A stretch of 27,091 nucleotides of DNA from Lachnospiraceae bacterium (GTDB lineage: Bacteria; Bacillota; Clostridia; Lachnospirales; Lachnospiraceae), in assembly GCA_900763175.1 (NCBI GenBank), contig CAAFJI010000223.1, forward strand, positions 1-27,091, given 5' to 3'. A model generated the notes under the pieces. That model saw nothing but the letters and a program-made list of their open reading frames with translations, did no database searches and had not been told where the DNA came from. The translations under genes and the position numbers were made by a program. Shown here piece by piece: positions 1 through 8,324 of this stretch. The number at the start of each line of letters is the position of its first letter. The stretch's first letter is position 1.

Positions 1-403
1 AGTTTCTCCCGCCTTTTTCATCCATTTTTATACAATCATCCATATAAAATACAATGGAGTTTCCAGGAAGAAGTCCTCGCTCATGAACATCTGGAAAAAA
101 TTCATAGTTCACTCCATTACGTAAATCGCCTGCCATCACCTTATCGCAAGTATTTATCACAAATTCGGCACAGGTTCCGGCATCTGTCTCCTCTCTGGCA
201 ATTTGTTCCAAAATCGCCTTTTCCTGATCCTTTAACCGCTCCAAATGTGGCTCATTTAACAGAACAAAAAGATGTTCTTTTTGGGGATGAAAGGGAAGCC
301 CGCTTTGTGCAAATCGATCTTCCAAGCGTTCTATAGAATACTGTTCTCTTAAGTATTGCTCTGCCAGAGCTTTATAAATTGATCTTAATGACATTTCATT
401 CAT
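1..403 (-). CDS. Partial unknown protein, candidate immunity partner of the cysteine-peptidase effector
   Basis: An open frame runs from an ATG at 403 to the left edge without a stop, giving the first 134 residues of a protein whose C-terminus lies outside the window. The ATG overlaps the stop of the upstream effector as ATGA (400-403), which implies translational coupling. The visible part begins MNEMSLRSIYKALAEQYL. It is mostly charged and helical, has no signal peptide or membrane segment, and ends in a more beta-like stretch containing GNSIVFYMDD. I do not recognise the family. Its position directly after a toxin-like gene fits an immunity protein or a dedicated chaperone; this is inferred from context only. 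Confidence 0.75.
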   Translation of the reverse strand, partial: MNEMSLRSIYKALAEQYLREQYSIERLEDRFAQSGLPFHPQKEHLFVLLNEPHLERLKDQEKAILEQIAREETDAGTCAEFVINTCDKVMAGDLRNGVNYEFFPDVHERGLLPGNSIVFYMDDCIKMDEKGGRN

Positions 404-1593
404 TTAACAGCCCTCCACAATGGTTTAGGAGAATAGGATACAATGGAATATCTCATGCTTGTTACCTGCCCCTCTTCAAACTCAATTCGTTCATCAGGAT
501 GAATATAAAATTTTTCTCCCCAGGAGGAAACAATGTAATATCCCTCTTTCGTCACTCCGGTTATGGTCATTGCATGACCTCCGATTATCTGCTGCTGGAT
601 GCTTCCATCTTCTCTGTAAATATTTCCATTGCGGTAGCTTATGATTACATCTTCTCCTCTTTGTAACCGTTCCTCGATCTGTGAAATAGACATTTCTTCC
701 TGAACATCTATAGTTCCTTTTATTCCATGTTCCGTCAGGAAGGTTTCCATGTAGTATTTTCGTTCTGCAGGAGTGGTTCCTTTTCCTGTAACGTCTTTCC
801 AGGGGTCGTAAGGATTCAGATAGGAATCCTGCTCTTTGTTATAATCCAGCATATTATTTCTTATATTGGTGACTGGATCAATGTTGTCTTTAGAAGAATA
901 CAAATCTACTAGAAGCATATCGAAATTCAGATTTCCATTTTTATCATACATAGAATAGCCAAAGGCTTTTTGGAACTCTTCGGACCGGTTCTCAAAGTAC
1001 CGGAATATGGAATTGGTCAATGCCACATAACCGCATCCTTCGTTGTTTATTTTCTTTAAATATGGTTCCAGATCGTCTGGCAGGTTCTCACCTGCCCTGT
1101 TTCTTCGGATAATATCGTATAACTCTTCCTTTCGCTCTCTTGTCTGAATTTCCGGGCTTCCCTGATTTCCTCCATACTGGCCTTCCTCAGAAAATACAAT
1201 AGAGTCAATATCCTCTTTTGTGAGCTGCTTTTTCTTTATGAAATAATTGCGAATAGCATCTATCAGCTTCTTAACAGCATTATTTCCGTATGTATTTTCA
1301 AGCAGAATCCCGTCTGCAGCCTCCATCTCTCCAAGAAGCCTATCTTCCGCCTGCTCATATAAATACGCAGCCTCCTCCAGTCCTTTTCCCAAAATCCTGG
1401 TGCTTTTGGATAAGACCAGCAATTCCTGAGAAATGCTTTTCAGGCAGACATTTACCTGCCAGAAACTATCCTGCTGCAAATTTTGTCTCACGCAGCTAAC
1501 TCTCTCTCCCTTATCTGAAAGTGCTGCCGCCACCTGATTTATTTCCTCCTCACCAGCTTTTAGCCCGGCAGTTTTTACACAAAAATTTGCCAT
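400..1593 (-). CDS. T7SS effector with WXG-like N-terminus and papain-like cysteine peptidase domain
   Basis: This 397-residue protein starts at an ATG preceded by TAGGAGGA at good spacing. Residues 1-100 form a helical module beginning MANFCVKT and ending with the YxxxE motif YEQAE, shared with the other long effectors here and typical of T7SS substrates. Residues 150-397 look like a papain/C39-type peptidase. The putative nucleophile is Cys187 in EGCGYVALTN, the general base is His340 in GGHAMTITGV, and SSWG at 356-359 resembles papain's NSWG with the Asn replaced by Ser. No signal peptide is present, as expected for T7SS export. It would be a protease toxin, or a cell-wall or peptide hydrolase, acting after secretion. 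The partner gene at 1-403 overlaps its stop. The fold assignment is by motif only. Confidence 0.75.
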   Translation of the reverse strand: MANFCVKTAGLKAGEEEINQVAAALSDKGERVSCVRQNLQQDSFWQVNVCLKSISQELLVLSKSTRILGKGLEEAAYLYEQAEDRLLGEMEAADGILLENTYGNNAVKKLIDAIRNYFIKKKQLTKEDIDSIVFSEEGQYGGNQGSPEIQTRERKEELYDIIRRNRAGENLPDDLEPYLKKINNEGCGYVALTNSIFRYFENRSEEFQKAFGYSMYDKNGNLNFDMLLVDLYSSKDNIDPVTNIRNNMLDYNKEQDSYLNPYDPWKDVTGKGTTPAERKYYMETFLTEHGIKGTIDVQEEMSISQIEERLQRGEDVIISYRNGNIYREDGSIQQQIIGGHAMTITGVTKEGYYIVSSWGEKFYIHPDERIEFEEGQVTSMRYSIVSYSPKPLWRAVK

Positions 1594-1609
1594 TATTCCG
1601 TCCTCCTAT

Positions 1610-1623
1610 CTGTATCTCTACAG
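1610..1623. repeat. Small stem-loop just upstream of the cysteine-peptidase effector RBS
   Basis: CTGTA-TCTC-TACAG is a perfect 5-bp inverted repeat lying a few bases upstream of the AGGAGG of the gene starting at 1593. It could affect ribosome access, but it is short enough to arise by chance. Confidence 0.25.
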
Positions 1624-1659
1624 TTCCTAATACAATGTAGTGCAACTCTTTAGATTACA

Positions 1660-1693
1660 ATGCTGAAGTCAAATTTTCATTCAACTTCAGCAT
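1660..1693 (-). terminator. 10-bp perfect inverted repeat in the Rhs / cysteine-peptidase intergenic region
   Basis: ATGCTGAAGT (1660-1669) and ACTTCAGCAT (1684-1693) are perfect inverted repeats around a 14-nt loop. They lie about 140 nt downstream of the Rhs stop. No clear U-run follows on the transcribed strand, so an mRNA-stabilising or processing hairpin is as likely as a terminator. The rest of 1594-1835 holds only a 32-codon ORF and a short inverted repeat at 1821-1834. Confidence 0.4.
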
Positions 1694-1785
1694 CTTCTTA
1701 GACGGGGACATATCACCAGTGAGCAATATGACCCTATATGAAAGCCAGGCATGCCCACATACGGTGCTTCATCCAGGACTTTCAT
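1687..1785 (-). other. Possible 32-codon small ORF downstream of the Rhs toxin
   Basis: An ATG at 1785 opens a 32-codon frame beginning MKVLDEAPYVGMPGF and ending CPRLRRC, with a weak AAAGAG upstream. It runs into the inverted repeat at 1660-1693. Nothing in it is recognisable. It may be a remnant of a displaced toxin tip or immunity gene, or simply chance. Confidence 0.15.
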
Positions 1786-1835
1786 AGTAATCTCTTTATC
1801 TTTTGTATCAGGTCAGAAGTCAGAATAAATTCTGC

Positions 1836-4800
1836 TTATCTTCCGCCAGCTGAGACTGCGCAGGTTGTTGCAGCACAATCTCCGGAAGCGGAATCTGGCC
1901 ACAGTAAATCTTTTAATTTGCCTCCCAGCAGTTCTTTTATTTTATCTTTAATCGTACCTTTCGTGCTATCCCAAAGTTCTTGTCCTACATAAATCGGTAG
2001 TCCATGGAGTAAAAGGGAAAACAGCTTTCTTGTCAATGCAGGTGAATTCTTTATGTTGTTGTGCTGAAGCTTCAGGAAATCTGTTATTACATCCCAACGT
2101 TTTCCAGATTTTCCTCTGGCGATATCAGAAATCTTGTCTGCCAGGAAGCTTCCCAGCTTTCCATTGTTCTGCAGTTTAGACATAACAGACTTTGCCCATT
2201 TTGTATTGGCAAGCTTCTCCATTCCTTTTCCCATAAATTCAGATGCAGCTCCTGCCAATGCACCTTTTCCAGTCTCCCAAACCGTTTCCTTCGCCACTTG
2301 GTCAAAAGACTTATCATAAGAGCTAGGATCGGAAGCCCATGTCAGACCTTCTGTTGTAAGCTTGGAAGTTCCACTTGCCACTGCGCCACCGGCGATCGGG
2401 CCCGCATAAAGAGTAGTAACACCACCAGCTGCACCTCCAATTGCAGCTCCCGTATACTCCTGCCAAGATGAAAAATGGAATTCCCCGGAAGCAGCACTGT
2501 CAATTACATCTCCTATAAATTGGCCTGCGGCTCCTCCGATTGCTCCAAGTCCTGCGGCAATAAGATCATCCACACCGCACCAATATCCCGATTTATCTGT
2601 ATGACTAAAGCCATCACCTAAACAATATACATATGGATTCAGAGTATCTGGCATAGTGATATCACCGCCAAAACGGTCCATTCCATCAAAGGTGCCTGTA
2701 TTGCTGCGATACTGTCTTGCCTGTGCGAACCAGGTTCCTGCCACTTTATCATACATAAATCCATTGTATCCCAGGCAATCTTCTCCATAACTGCTCAGTA
2801 CATTACCGAATTCATCATAATTCGCAGAATACCGAGTTTTCCCCTCTTCTGTTTTGCGTAACACACTTCCAAGTGGATCGGTTAAATACCATCCGGCTAT
2901 GCTCGCAGCTCTGCTGCCTTCCAGACCAAGTCCCCAGAGATAGTTTTCCCTTTCCTGGTTTTCTGTACTTTCTACAAGGTTATCATAAATCCGGCTATAA
3001 TCCAGTGTATAGGAAACTGTCTGCTTTTCATTTCCAGTCAGGATTTCCATTCCAATCCTATAGCCCAGTCCATTATATGCATACGTAGAGGCTTCCCCTC
3101 TTGCATTTTCTGCCCGCTCCAGCCGATTTAACGCATCATACTGATATTTCTGCAGAATTTTTCCATTTTGACGCTGTTCTGTCAGATTTCCTCTCTGGTC
3201 ATACCCAAATTCCTGAATCTGATTTCCCTGAACCATTTTCAAAAGTGCACCACTTAGATCATAGGTATAAGATGTATTTTTCTTTTGTCCGGTAACAAGA
3301 TCAAAATCTGTACGGCTCTTCCTGTTTCCAAAGGAATCATACTGATATTCCCGAAGCAGCTGCTGATTCTTTCGGATCTGGCTCAAATGGCCTGCCCCAT
3401 CGTAGGAATATGCGTATTGTCCATTCTCCCCCGGAATATCACGGCGATATAAGCCGTAAGTATTTCTTCTTCCCATTTCATCGTATCCGAAGGTAAACTC
3501 ATCCAAAACGCCCTTCTGATCCTGATACGTCATTCTGGAAAGCGCTCCATTTTTGTCATACTGATAGCGAACAGCTGTACCGTCTGGCAATGTTCTCTCA
3601 GATACATTTCCATACTTATCGTAAGAATAGGAAACCGCACCCTCTTCCTGGATAATTTCTTTCATTCTTCCCAGGGCATCATATGTATAAGATACTGCCT
3701 TTCCGTCTGGATAAACCATCTGTACCTTGTTTCCGACTCCATCGTAAATATAGGAAAGAGTCCGTTTATCCGGATATTCAATCTCAAGGAGATTTCCCAT
3801 ACCGTCATACTTCATCCTGGTTGTTCCAATCCAGTCCTGAATCTCCCTCAGTCTGCGAAGAGGCGTATACTCATAGGAAGCCACTCTGCCATCTGCCCAC
3901 TTCACACCTTTCAAAAGTCCCAGAGAATCATATGTGTAGCTGGTATTCCTGCCACTTCTGTCTGTTTTTTCTACCATCTTTCCAAGGGAATCGTACTGAT
4001 AGGTTTCTGTTCTTCCAAGTGCATCTGTTACCTTTGTGATCTGTTCCATTGCATTTCGCTCATAAATAAGCTCCATTACCTGGCTGGTGTCCGGAACAGC
4101 CTTTCTCACGGAAATCAGTTCATCCATCCCATCGTAGGTATAGAAAGTAGTATTTCCCAGCCCATCTGTGAGAGACGCCAGCTGTCCTGATGGTGTATAA
4201 CTATAACGAACAGAATTACCATCAAAATCTGTCTCGCAAAGTATTTTGCCTAAAAGATCATACTCATAAGTCATGGACTTCCCATTTTCCTTCGTTACAG
4301 ACAGAAGCCGATCCAAAATATCATATTTATAGGATAAGGTATTTCCGTATCTATCCGTATAAGTCAGGTGATTGCCAGCTGCATCATAAGTATAAAGCTC
4401 TCTTGTACTGTCAGGATACAATACTTCTGAAACCTTATGAAGCCCTTTGGCATAGGTGTAAGCAGTTGTCAGGCCTTTTTCATCTGTTACAGCTACCGCA
4501 TCACCAGCTGCATTATATGTATAGGTCCTTGTCTTTCCAAGGCTGTCCTGTTCCCGAACCAGCTGTCCCGCTGCATCATAATTTCTAAGCAGTTCAACAC
4601 CTTCTGCATCTTTTACATAAATAAGCTGTCCGTCTTCATCGTACCGGTATTCTGTGCTGTATCCCTTTGCGTCTGTTATCTTTATACATCTTCCATTGGA
4701 ATCCCACTCATAGGCTGTGCAATTACCCTTGGCATCTATTCTGGAAATCACATTTCCCACAGCATCATAAGTATAATGGGTTTCATGGTCCAATGCATCT

Positions 4801-6746
4801 TTTATCGTTTTTAAATGATTATTTTCATCATATAAATACTGGAATGCCATTCCACCAGGCAGAATTGCCTTACTTACATTCCACATGGAATCATATTCAT
4901 AATGGGTCTGTCTTTGTGCCTTGTCAACCACCAAAACTGGTTTGTTGTTCTCGTTGTAAGCAGTAGTCACAACACTTCCATCAAAATCTTTTTCTGAGAC
5001 AATATTTCCCCATTCATCATATGTATAAGATTTACTGTTTCCATCTGCTCTCGTAAGAGAAAGAAGCCTTCCCATGACATCATATTTACAACTGTTTTTC
5101 TGACCAAGAGGAGTCACCTGATCAGTCAGCTGATTTCTCTCATCATAGGCAAATTTCCAATTGCCACCGGCCTCATCTGTAATTCCACTTATATTTCCTC
5201 GTTCATCATAAACGGCATGGATTAGGCTCTGATCTGGCATTTGTACCTTGACCATTCTTCCATTTTCATCGTAAATATAGTTCGTTTTTCTTCCCAGCCC
5301 ATCTTCCTGGCAAAGAAGATCTCCATAACTGTTATACTGGTTGCGAACCTTGTTCTTTCCGTTTACTGATAATGTGAGCAAACGATTTTGCTGATTATAG
5401 GTAGCAGATATTTTTGTTTTATCTGCAGTGAGGATTCCTGTTATGTTTCCACGGTTATCGTACTGAAGCTGTGTTACATTACCTAGCTTATCGGTAATGC
5501 TTGTTTTCTGACCACGCTCGTTATAGGTAAAGCTCTCCTCACCATCTGAATAGACATTTCGGACATTCTGGTATTTTTCATTGTGATAGTGAATGCTCTT
5601 GGTTCCATTTCGCTCAGTCATTACAACAGCCATTTCTGCATCCCGATATTCAAACCGGTTTGTAGTTCCATCTGCAAATTTCTGATAAACAGCCCTGTGA
5701 AGATCATCATATTCCGTCTCAACAGCGCCTATGCCTCTTGGATTGACTACACGGCTAATCTTTCCATAAGTGTTATAAGAATATTGATAGATACTGTTAT
5801 CCGGAAGCTCTACACTCTTTAACTGGCCGTTTTCAAATGTATACTGGCACTTTCTTCCTGTATGATCCTCAACTACACCAAGCAATCCGTTTTCCTGATA
5901 AGAAAAGGCATAAAACTCACCAGAGTCTTTTTCAACTTTTTTCAAATTTCCATCTGCATAGATCAGATTGAAACCGATATGATGAGCATTTTCATATCTG
6001 GTATACAGGCCTTTCTCATCGAAGCAATACCGCTCGCCTGCCAGATTCTGATAAACAAATCCGTTTTCTTCCCGTTTCAGCTCTGCCGTGCTGTCAGAAA
6101 CAGGTATGTATTGTTTTCCGTCTGCCAAAATAAAGTATTCTTCTCTTCCGTCTCCCAGCATGATACAGATATCTGTACCTGTGAGATGATGCTCCGGAGC
6201 TTTAAACAATCTCATTTCAAAACTTGTATTCCAGTCTGCTCCAAGCATTCCGGAGAAGGTTCCCATGGAGTTATAAAAGCGGCCCAATACAAGCGGCATG
6301 GCACCAGGAATTTCCATATCTGTATTATCCAGAATAAAGTTTCCTGTATTAAGGTTGACCGGATCCTTACTATACGCACCAGAATCCTTGTTGTCTCCGT
6401 TCTGACCTCCGCAGTTTCCGCCACTTCCATTTCCTCCATTGCCACCATAGCCGCTGCCACCGTTGCCGTTTCCAAATCCGGCAATACCTCTTTCGGTGTT
6501 GCGATAGGCCGCTGCTATCTGCCTTAAAGCACTTCCCATTCTTACAGCTGCCTGTGCCTCCTCTTTTACATTGTTGCTGGTTGTCTGCATTGCAGACATT
6601 ACGGATGCTCTTGCAGCTCCCTGAATGCTCAGGCAGTTCCGGACAGAATCGATAGAACCACCGGCATTTTCCAGCGTTTTCGCCTGATTTTCCAGAAGAT
6701 CTGCCAAACTGTTTACTTTATCTGTATTTACGGAAAACTCGCTCAT
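1836..6746 (-). CDS. Rhs/YD-repeat polymorphic toxin with WXG-like T7SS targeting module
   Basis: This 1636-residue effector starts at an ATG preceded by GAGGAGG. Residues 1-95 are a WXG-like helical hairpin beginning MSEFSVNT with the YxxxE motif YRNTE. A Gly/Asn-rich linker follows (about 95-120). A DUF6531-like entry segment (PVNLNTGNF) then leads into dozens of YD repeats such as YTYDAAGN. The Rhs core comes at about 1260-1385 (TDPLGSVL, YDEFGNV, NPYVYC, ending TDKSGYW where DPSG is usual). The shell encloses the C-terminal toxin in known Rhs proteins. Residues 1385-1636 are the variable tip: glycine-zipper stretches (AAIGGAAGG, GPIAGGAVASG), then a basic helical region ending DCAATTCAVSAGGR. 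I recognise no catalytic motif in the tip. The gene upstream at 6766-7293 lies 19 bp away; no convincing immunity gene follows. Confidence 0.93.
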   Translation of the reverse strand: MSEFSVNTDKVNSLADLLENQAKTLENAGGSIDSVRNCLSIQGAARASVMSAMQTTSNNVKEEAQAAVRMGSALRQIAAAYRNTERGIAGFGNGNGGSGYGGNGGNGSGGNCGGQNGDNKDSGAYSKDPVNLNTGNFILDNTDMEIPGAMPLVLGRFYNSMGTFSGMLGADWNTSFEMRLFKAPEHHLTGTDICIMLGDGREEYFILADGKQYIPVSDSTAELKREENGFVYQNLAGERYCFDEKGLYTRYENAHHIGFNLIYADGNLKKVEKDSGEFYAFSYQENGLLGVVEDHTGRKCQYTFENGQLKSVELPDNSIYQYSYNTYGKISRVVNPRGIGAVETEYDDLHRAVYQKFADGTTNRFEYRDAEMAVVMTERNGTKSIHYHNEKYQNVRNVYSDGEESFTYNERGQKTSITDKLGNVTQLQYDNRGNITGILTADKTKISATYNQQNRLLTLSVNGKNKVRNQYNSYGDLLCQEDGLGRKTNYIYDENGRMVKVQMPDQSLIHAVYDERGNISGITDEAGGNWKFAYDERNQLTDQVTPLGQKNSCKYDVMGRLLSLTRADGNSKSYTYDEWGNIVSEKDFDGSVVTTAYNENNKPVLVVDKAQRQTHYEYDSMWNVSKAILPGGMAFQYLYDENNHLKTIKDALDHETHYTYDAVGNVISRIDAKGNCTAYEWDSNGRCIKITDAKGYSTEYRYDEDGQLIYVKDAEGVELLRNYDAAGQLVREQDSLGKTRTYTYNAAGDAVAVTDEKGLTTAYTYAKGLHKVSEVLYPDSTRELYTYDAAGNHLTYTDRYGNTLSYKYDILDRLLSVTKENGKSMTYEYDLLGKILCETDFDGNSVRYSYTPSGQLASLTDGLGNTTFYTYDGMDELISVRKAVPDTSQVMELIYERNAMEQITKVTDALGRTETYQYDSLGKMVEKTDRSGRNTSYTYDSLGLLKGVKWADGRVASYEYTPLRRLREIQDWIGTTRMKYDGMGNLLEIEYPDKRTLSYIYDGVGNKVQMVYPDGKAVSYTYDALGRMKEIIQEEGAVSYSYDKYGNVSERTLPDGTAVRYQYDKNGALSRMTYQDQKGVLDEFTFGYDEMGRRNTYGLYRRDIPGENGQYAYSYDGAGHLSQIRKNQQLLREYQYDSFGNRKSRTDFDLVTGQKKNTSYTYDLSGALLKMVQGNQIQEFGYDQRGNLTEQRQNGKILQKYQYDALNRLERAENARGEASTYAYNGLGYRIGMEILTGNEKQTVSYTLDYSRIYDNLVESTENQERENYLWGLGLEGSRAASIAGWYLTDPLGSVLRKTEEGKTRYSANYDEFGNVLSSYGEDCLGYNGFMYDKVAGTWFAQARQYRSNTGTFDGMDRFGGDITMPDTLNPYVYCLGDGFSHTDKSGYWCGVDDLIAAGLGAIGGAAGQFIGDVIDSAASGEFHFSSWQEYTGAAIGGAAGGVTTLYAGPIAGGAVASGTSKLTTEGLTWASDPSSYDKSFDQVAKETVWETGKGALAGAASEFMGKGMEKLANTKWAKSVMSKLQNNGKLGSFLADKISDIARGKSGKRWDVITDFLKLQHNNIKNSPALTRKLFSLLLHGLPIYVGQELWDSTKGTIKDKIKELLGGKLKDLLWPDSASGDCAATTCAVSAGGR

Positions 6747-6765
6747 ACTGATTCCTCCTCTATTT

Positions 6766-7293
6766 TTAATTTACCTTTCCGCACTGTCTTAACAGTTTCC
6801 GAAAGCGATCATAATTATCTGATAAACCATCTATTGTAACCAAACGGCTATTATCTGCTCCATATAAACTTAATTGATCTTTTTTCCCAACTTCTACATA
6901 TTGGATCTCATATACAGAAACCACTTTCGCCTGATGGAAAAGTTTGTGGATCTCCATCTGTGTACCATTCACAACTACTCTCCACTGCTGCGCCCAAATC
7001 ATAACAGCAAGTCCAATCGTTGCAAAAATAAGGGCAAAACGTAAATGACCGATTGTAACTGTGGGATTTCCTTTCAGATAAAAAAATAGAAATACACAAA
7101 AAAGAAAAATTCCTAAGAGAAACATGACAAGATAAACATATTTTAATGCAGCTGGCATTCTCACAACATAGTTCACTTCACTCTGTCCCGGATCCTTACT
7201 TGTATTATCCCGATTATTCAGATATTCCATAATTCCGCATAATATTGCGATCACAACAGCATAAACAATAAACTTAACAATTCCACGCACCAT
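6766..7293 (-). CDS. Membrane protein with C-terminal PH-like domain, Rhs-module partner
   Basis: I chose the ATG at 7293 (MVRGIVKF, 175 residues) because GAGGAG lies 8 nt upstream; an in-frame ATG at 7326 has no ribosome binding site. Three hydrophobic helices are visible at about residues 4-24, 48-73 and 84-101. A soluble cytoplasmic segment follows (about 102-175) with a beta-rich pattern (WRVVVNGTQMEI, VSVYEIQYVEV, LVTIDGL, then a terminal helix DRFRKLLRQC), which resembles small bacterial PH-like domains. Its stop is 19 bp from the Rhs toxin start, so the two are almost certainly co-expressed. It may be a membrane immunity protein for the Rhs tip or an accessory factor; neither is shown by the sequence. 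Confidence 0.8.
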   Translation of the reverse strand: MVRGIVKFIVYAVVIAILCGIMEYLNNRDNTSKDPGQSEVNYVVRMPAALKYVYLVMFLLGIFLFCVFLFFYLKGNPTVTIGHLRFALIFATIGLAVMIWAQQWRVVVNGTQMEIHKLFHQAKVVSVYEIQYVEVGKKDQLSLYGADNSRLVTIDGLSDNYDRFRKLLRQCGKVN

Positions 7294-7353
7294 AATTTTT
7301 CTCCTCTTGTTTCTTTCGTTTGCCATAGGCCACTAACAGGGGCCAATTTTTGT

Positions 7354-7405
7354 AAAAAAACAGAGCAATCTCCACCCTCCTTACCCGATTGCGAAAACCA
7401 CTCTG
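7354..7405 (-). terminator. Weak terminator or attenuator ahead of the PH-like/Rhs pair
   Basis: On the minus strand GCAATC (7392-7387) pairs with GATTGC (7370-7365). An outer CAGAG/CTCTG pairing is also possible, followed by seven U residues at 7360-7354. The loop contains an AAGGAGG sequence, so the hairpin could also mask a ribosome binding site. The wider gap 7294-7550 (257 bp) holds this hairpin, an ACAGGA/TCCTGT inverted repeat and one copy of the 34-bp cassette repeat, and no convincing promoter. Confidence 0.35.
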
Positions 7406-7506
7406 TAAATTGAAATCAGAACTTCACTGCAATATAAAAAATTCTAACTTTTCCTCTTATGTGTTTGTACAGGAAATAGCGCATCCTCCTGTGCAGATAT
7501 TTTTAG

Positions 7507-7540
7507 TTAAGCGAATATTTCAGGCCCGCTTCGCAGCTTA
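7507..7540. repeat. Cassette-flanking direct repeat, copy 1
   Basis: This 34-bp segment centred on CAGGCCCGCTTCGCAG matches 9495-9527 in the same orientation at 27 positions, with six transitions and one gap. It starts 10 bp beyond the stop of the DUF3592-like gene. The transcribed strand can form a short GCGAA/TTCGC stem. Confidence 0.6.
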
Positions 7541-7550
7541 CTTGGTTCAG

Positions 7551-7991
7551 TTAAATCCCAAATACTACTGCTATTAATACAGCAATCACCACCAAAACGC
7601 ACCCTACTCCCAGGAAAGTTCCCTGGAGTGCTCCTCGTTTTTCCAAAGGGCAATAGAACTCGTTTGGATTCTGGGGATTAAGATACAGCTGAACCCTCTG
7701 GCCTATGTAAAAGTCCTGGTGGGCACTTCCCATTGAGGATCTCTTCTGAATGCTTATCCCTCCATACCAATATTCAAAGATTGGAAACCAGGAAACCATT
7801 CTGATGCCATCTGTAGATGTGGAATCCATCCGTTCTATATTTACCACAACAGCGGGTACCGGCTGTGTACATACTCCTCTCTTTCGCTTGTTGGAAATGA
7901 TAAGGCCTATTGCAACACAGATAAAAATGATTCCAATTCCGCCAAATCCATACTTGAGAATTAAAAAAATCCAAGCTCCGCCCATAACCAT
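7551..7991 (-). CDS. DUF3592-like two-helix membrane protein, candidate immunity protein
   Basis: This 146-residue protein has hydrophobic helices at about residues 8-32 and 121-144. They flank a beta-rich middle with PAVVVNIERM, FEYWYGG, YIGQRVQLYLNPQNPNEF, the pattern of DUF3592 domains (a G-x-V-x-(I/L/V)-Y-x-(N/D)-P-x-x-P signature). It starts 6 nt after the DUF4176 gene stop with AAGGAG upstream; ATG at 7991 and 7985 are both possible. DUF3592 proteins occur often as small membrane partners of secreted toxins. Being last in a toxin-DUF4176-DUF3592 cassette makes an immunity role plausible, by inference from position. Confidence 0.8.
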   Translation of the reverse strand: MVMGGAWIFLILKYGFGGIGIIFICVAIGLIISNKRKRGVCTQPVPAVVVNIERMDSTSTDGIRMVSWFPIFEYWYGGISIQKRSSMGSAHQDFYIGQRVQLYLNPQNPNEFYCPLEKRGALQGTFLGVGCVLVVIAVLIAVVFGI

Positions 7992-7997
7992 AGTAAT

Positions 7998-8309
7998 TTA
8001 TTTCTCCTTCACTGCAATCTGTCCATCTTCGATAGAAAGCTCTTTGTTGTCCAGATCCCCAAGAACCTGTGAACGGAACTCCATTTCTTCTCTATCCTGG
8101 AAACCGATAAAGTAGATTTCCTCAATAGCATCATGATTAAAGAAATATAAATTGGAAGAATTGATGATTCCTTCCGGATACAGGCAGGCTGCATAATCAT
8201 AAATGGCATTCTCCTCTGCATTTGCCACTACACGGCCACAGATCATCAGACGTTTCTCTCCACCTTTTAATAAAACTACTGAACCTACTGGCATTAAATC
8301 TCTATACAT
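7998..8309 (-). CDS. DUF4176 family protein, T7SS effector accessory
   Basis: The 103-residue product begins MYRDLMPVGSVVLLKGG and continues with KRLMICGR, YDYAACLYPEG and FFNHDAIEEIYFIGF, the conserved features of DUF4176. It has AAAGGAGG upstream of its ATG and begins 15 bp after the Gly/Ala-rich effector gene. DUF4176 genes are known companions of T7SSb toxins in Firmicutes and are thought to act as targeting or chaperone-like partners. Here the neighbour at 8325-9452 is the obvious client. It is cytoplasmic: no signal or membrane helix is present. Confidence 0.9.
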   Translation of the reverse strand: MYRDLMPVGSVVLLKGGEKRLMICGRVVANAEENAIYDYAACLYPEGIINSSNLYFFNHDAIEEIYFIGFQDREEMEFRSQVLGDLDNKELSIEDGQIAVKEK

Positions 8310-8324
8310 TTTTATATCCTCCTT

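Noticed and set aside
1836..6500. Many plus-strand frames of 60-220 codons across the Rhs gene
   Set aside because: They are shadows of the repetitive YD-coding sequence; none has a start site context or recognisable domain.
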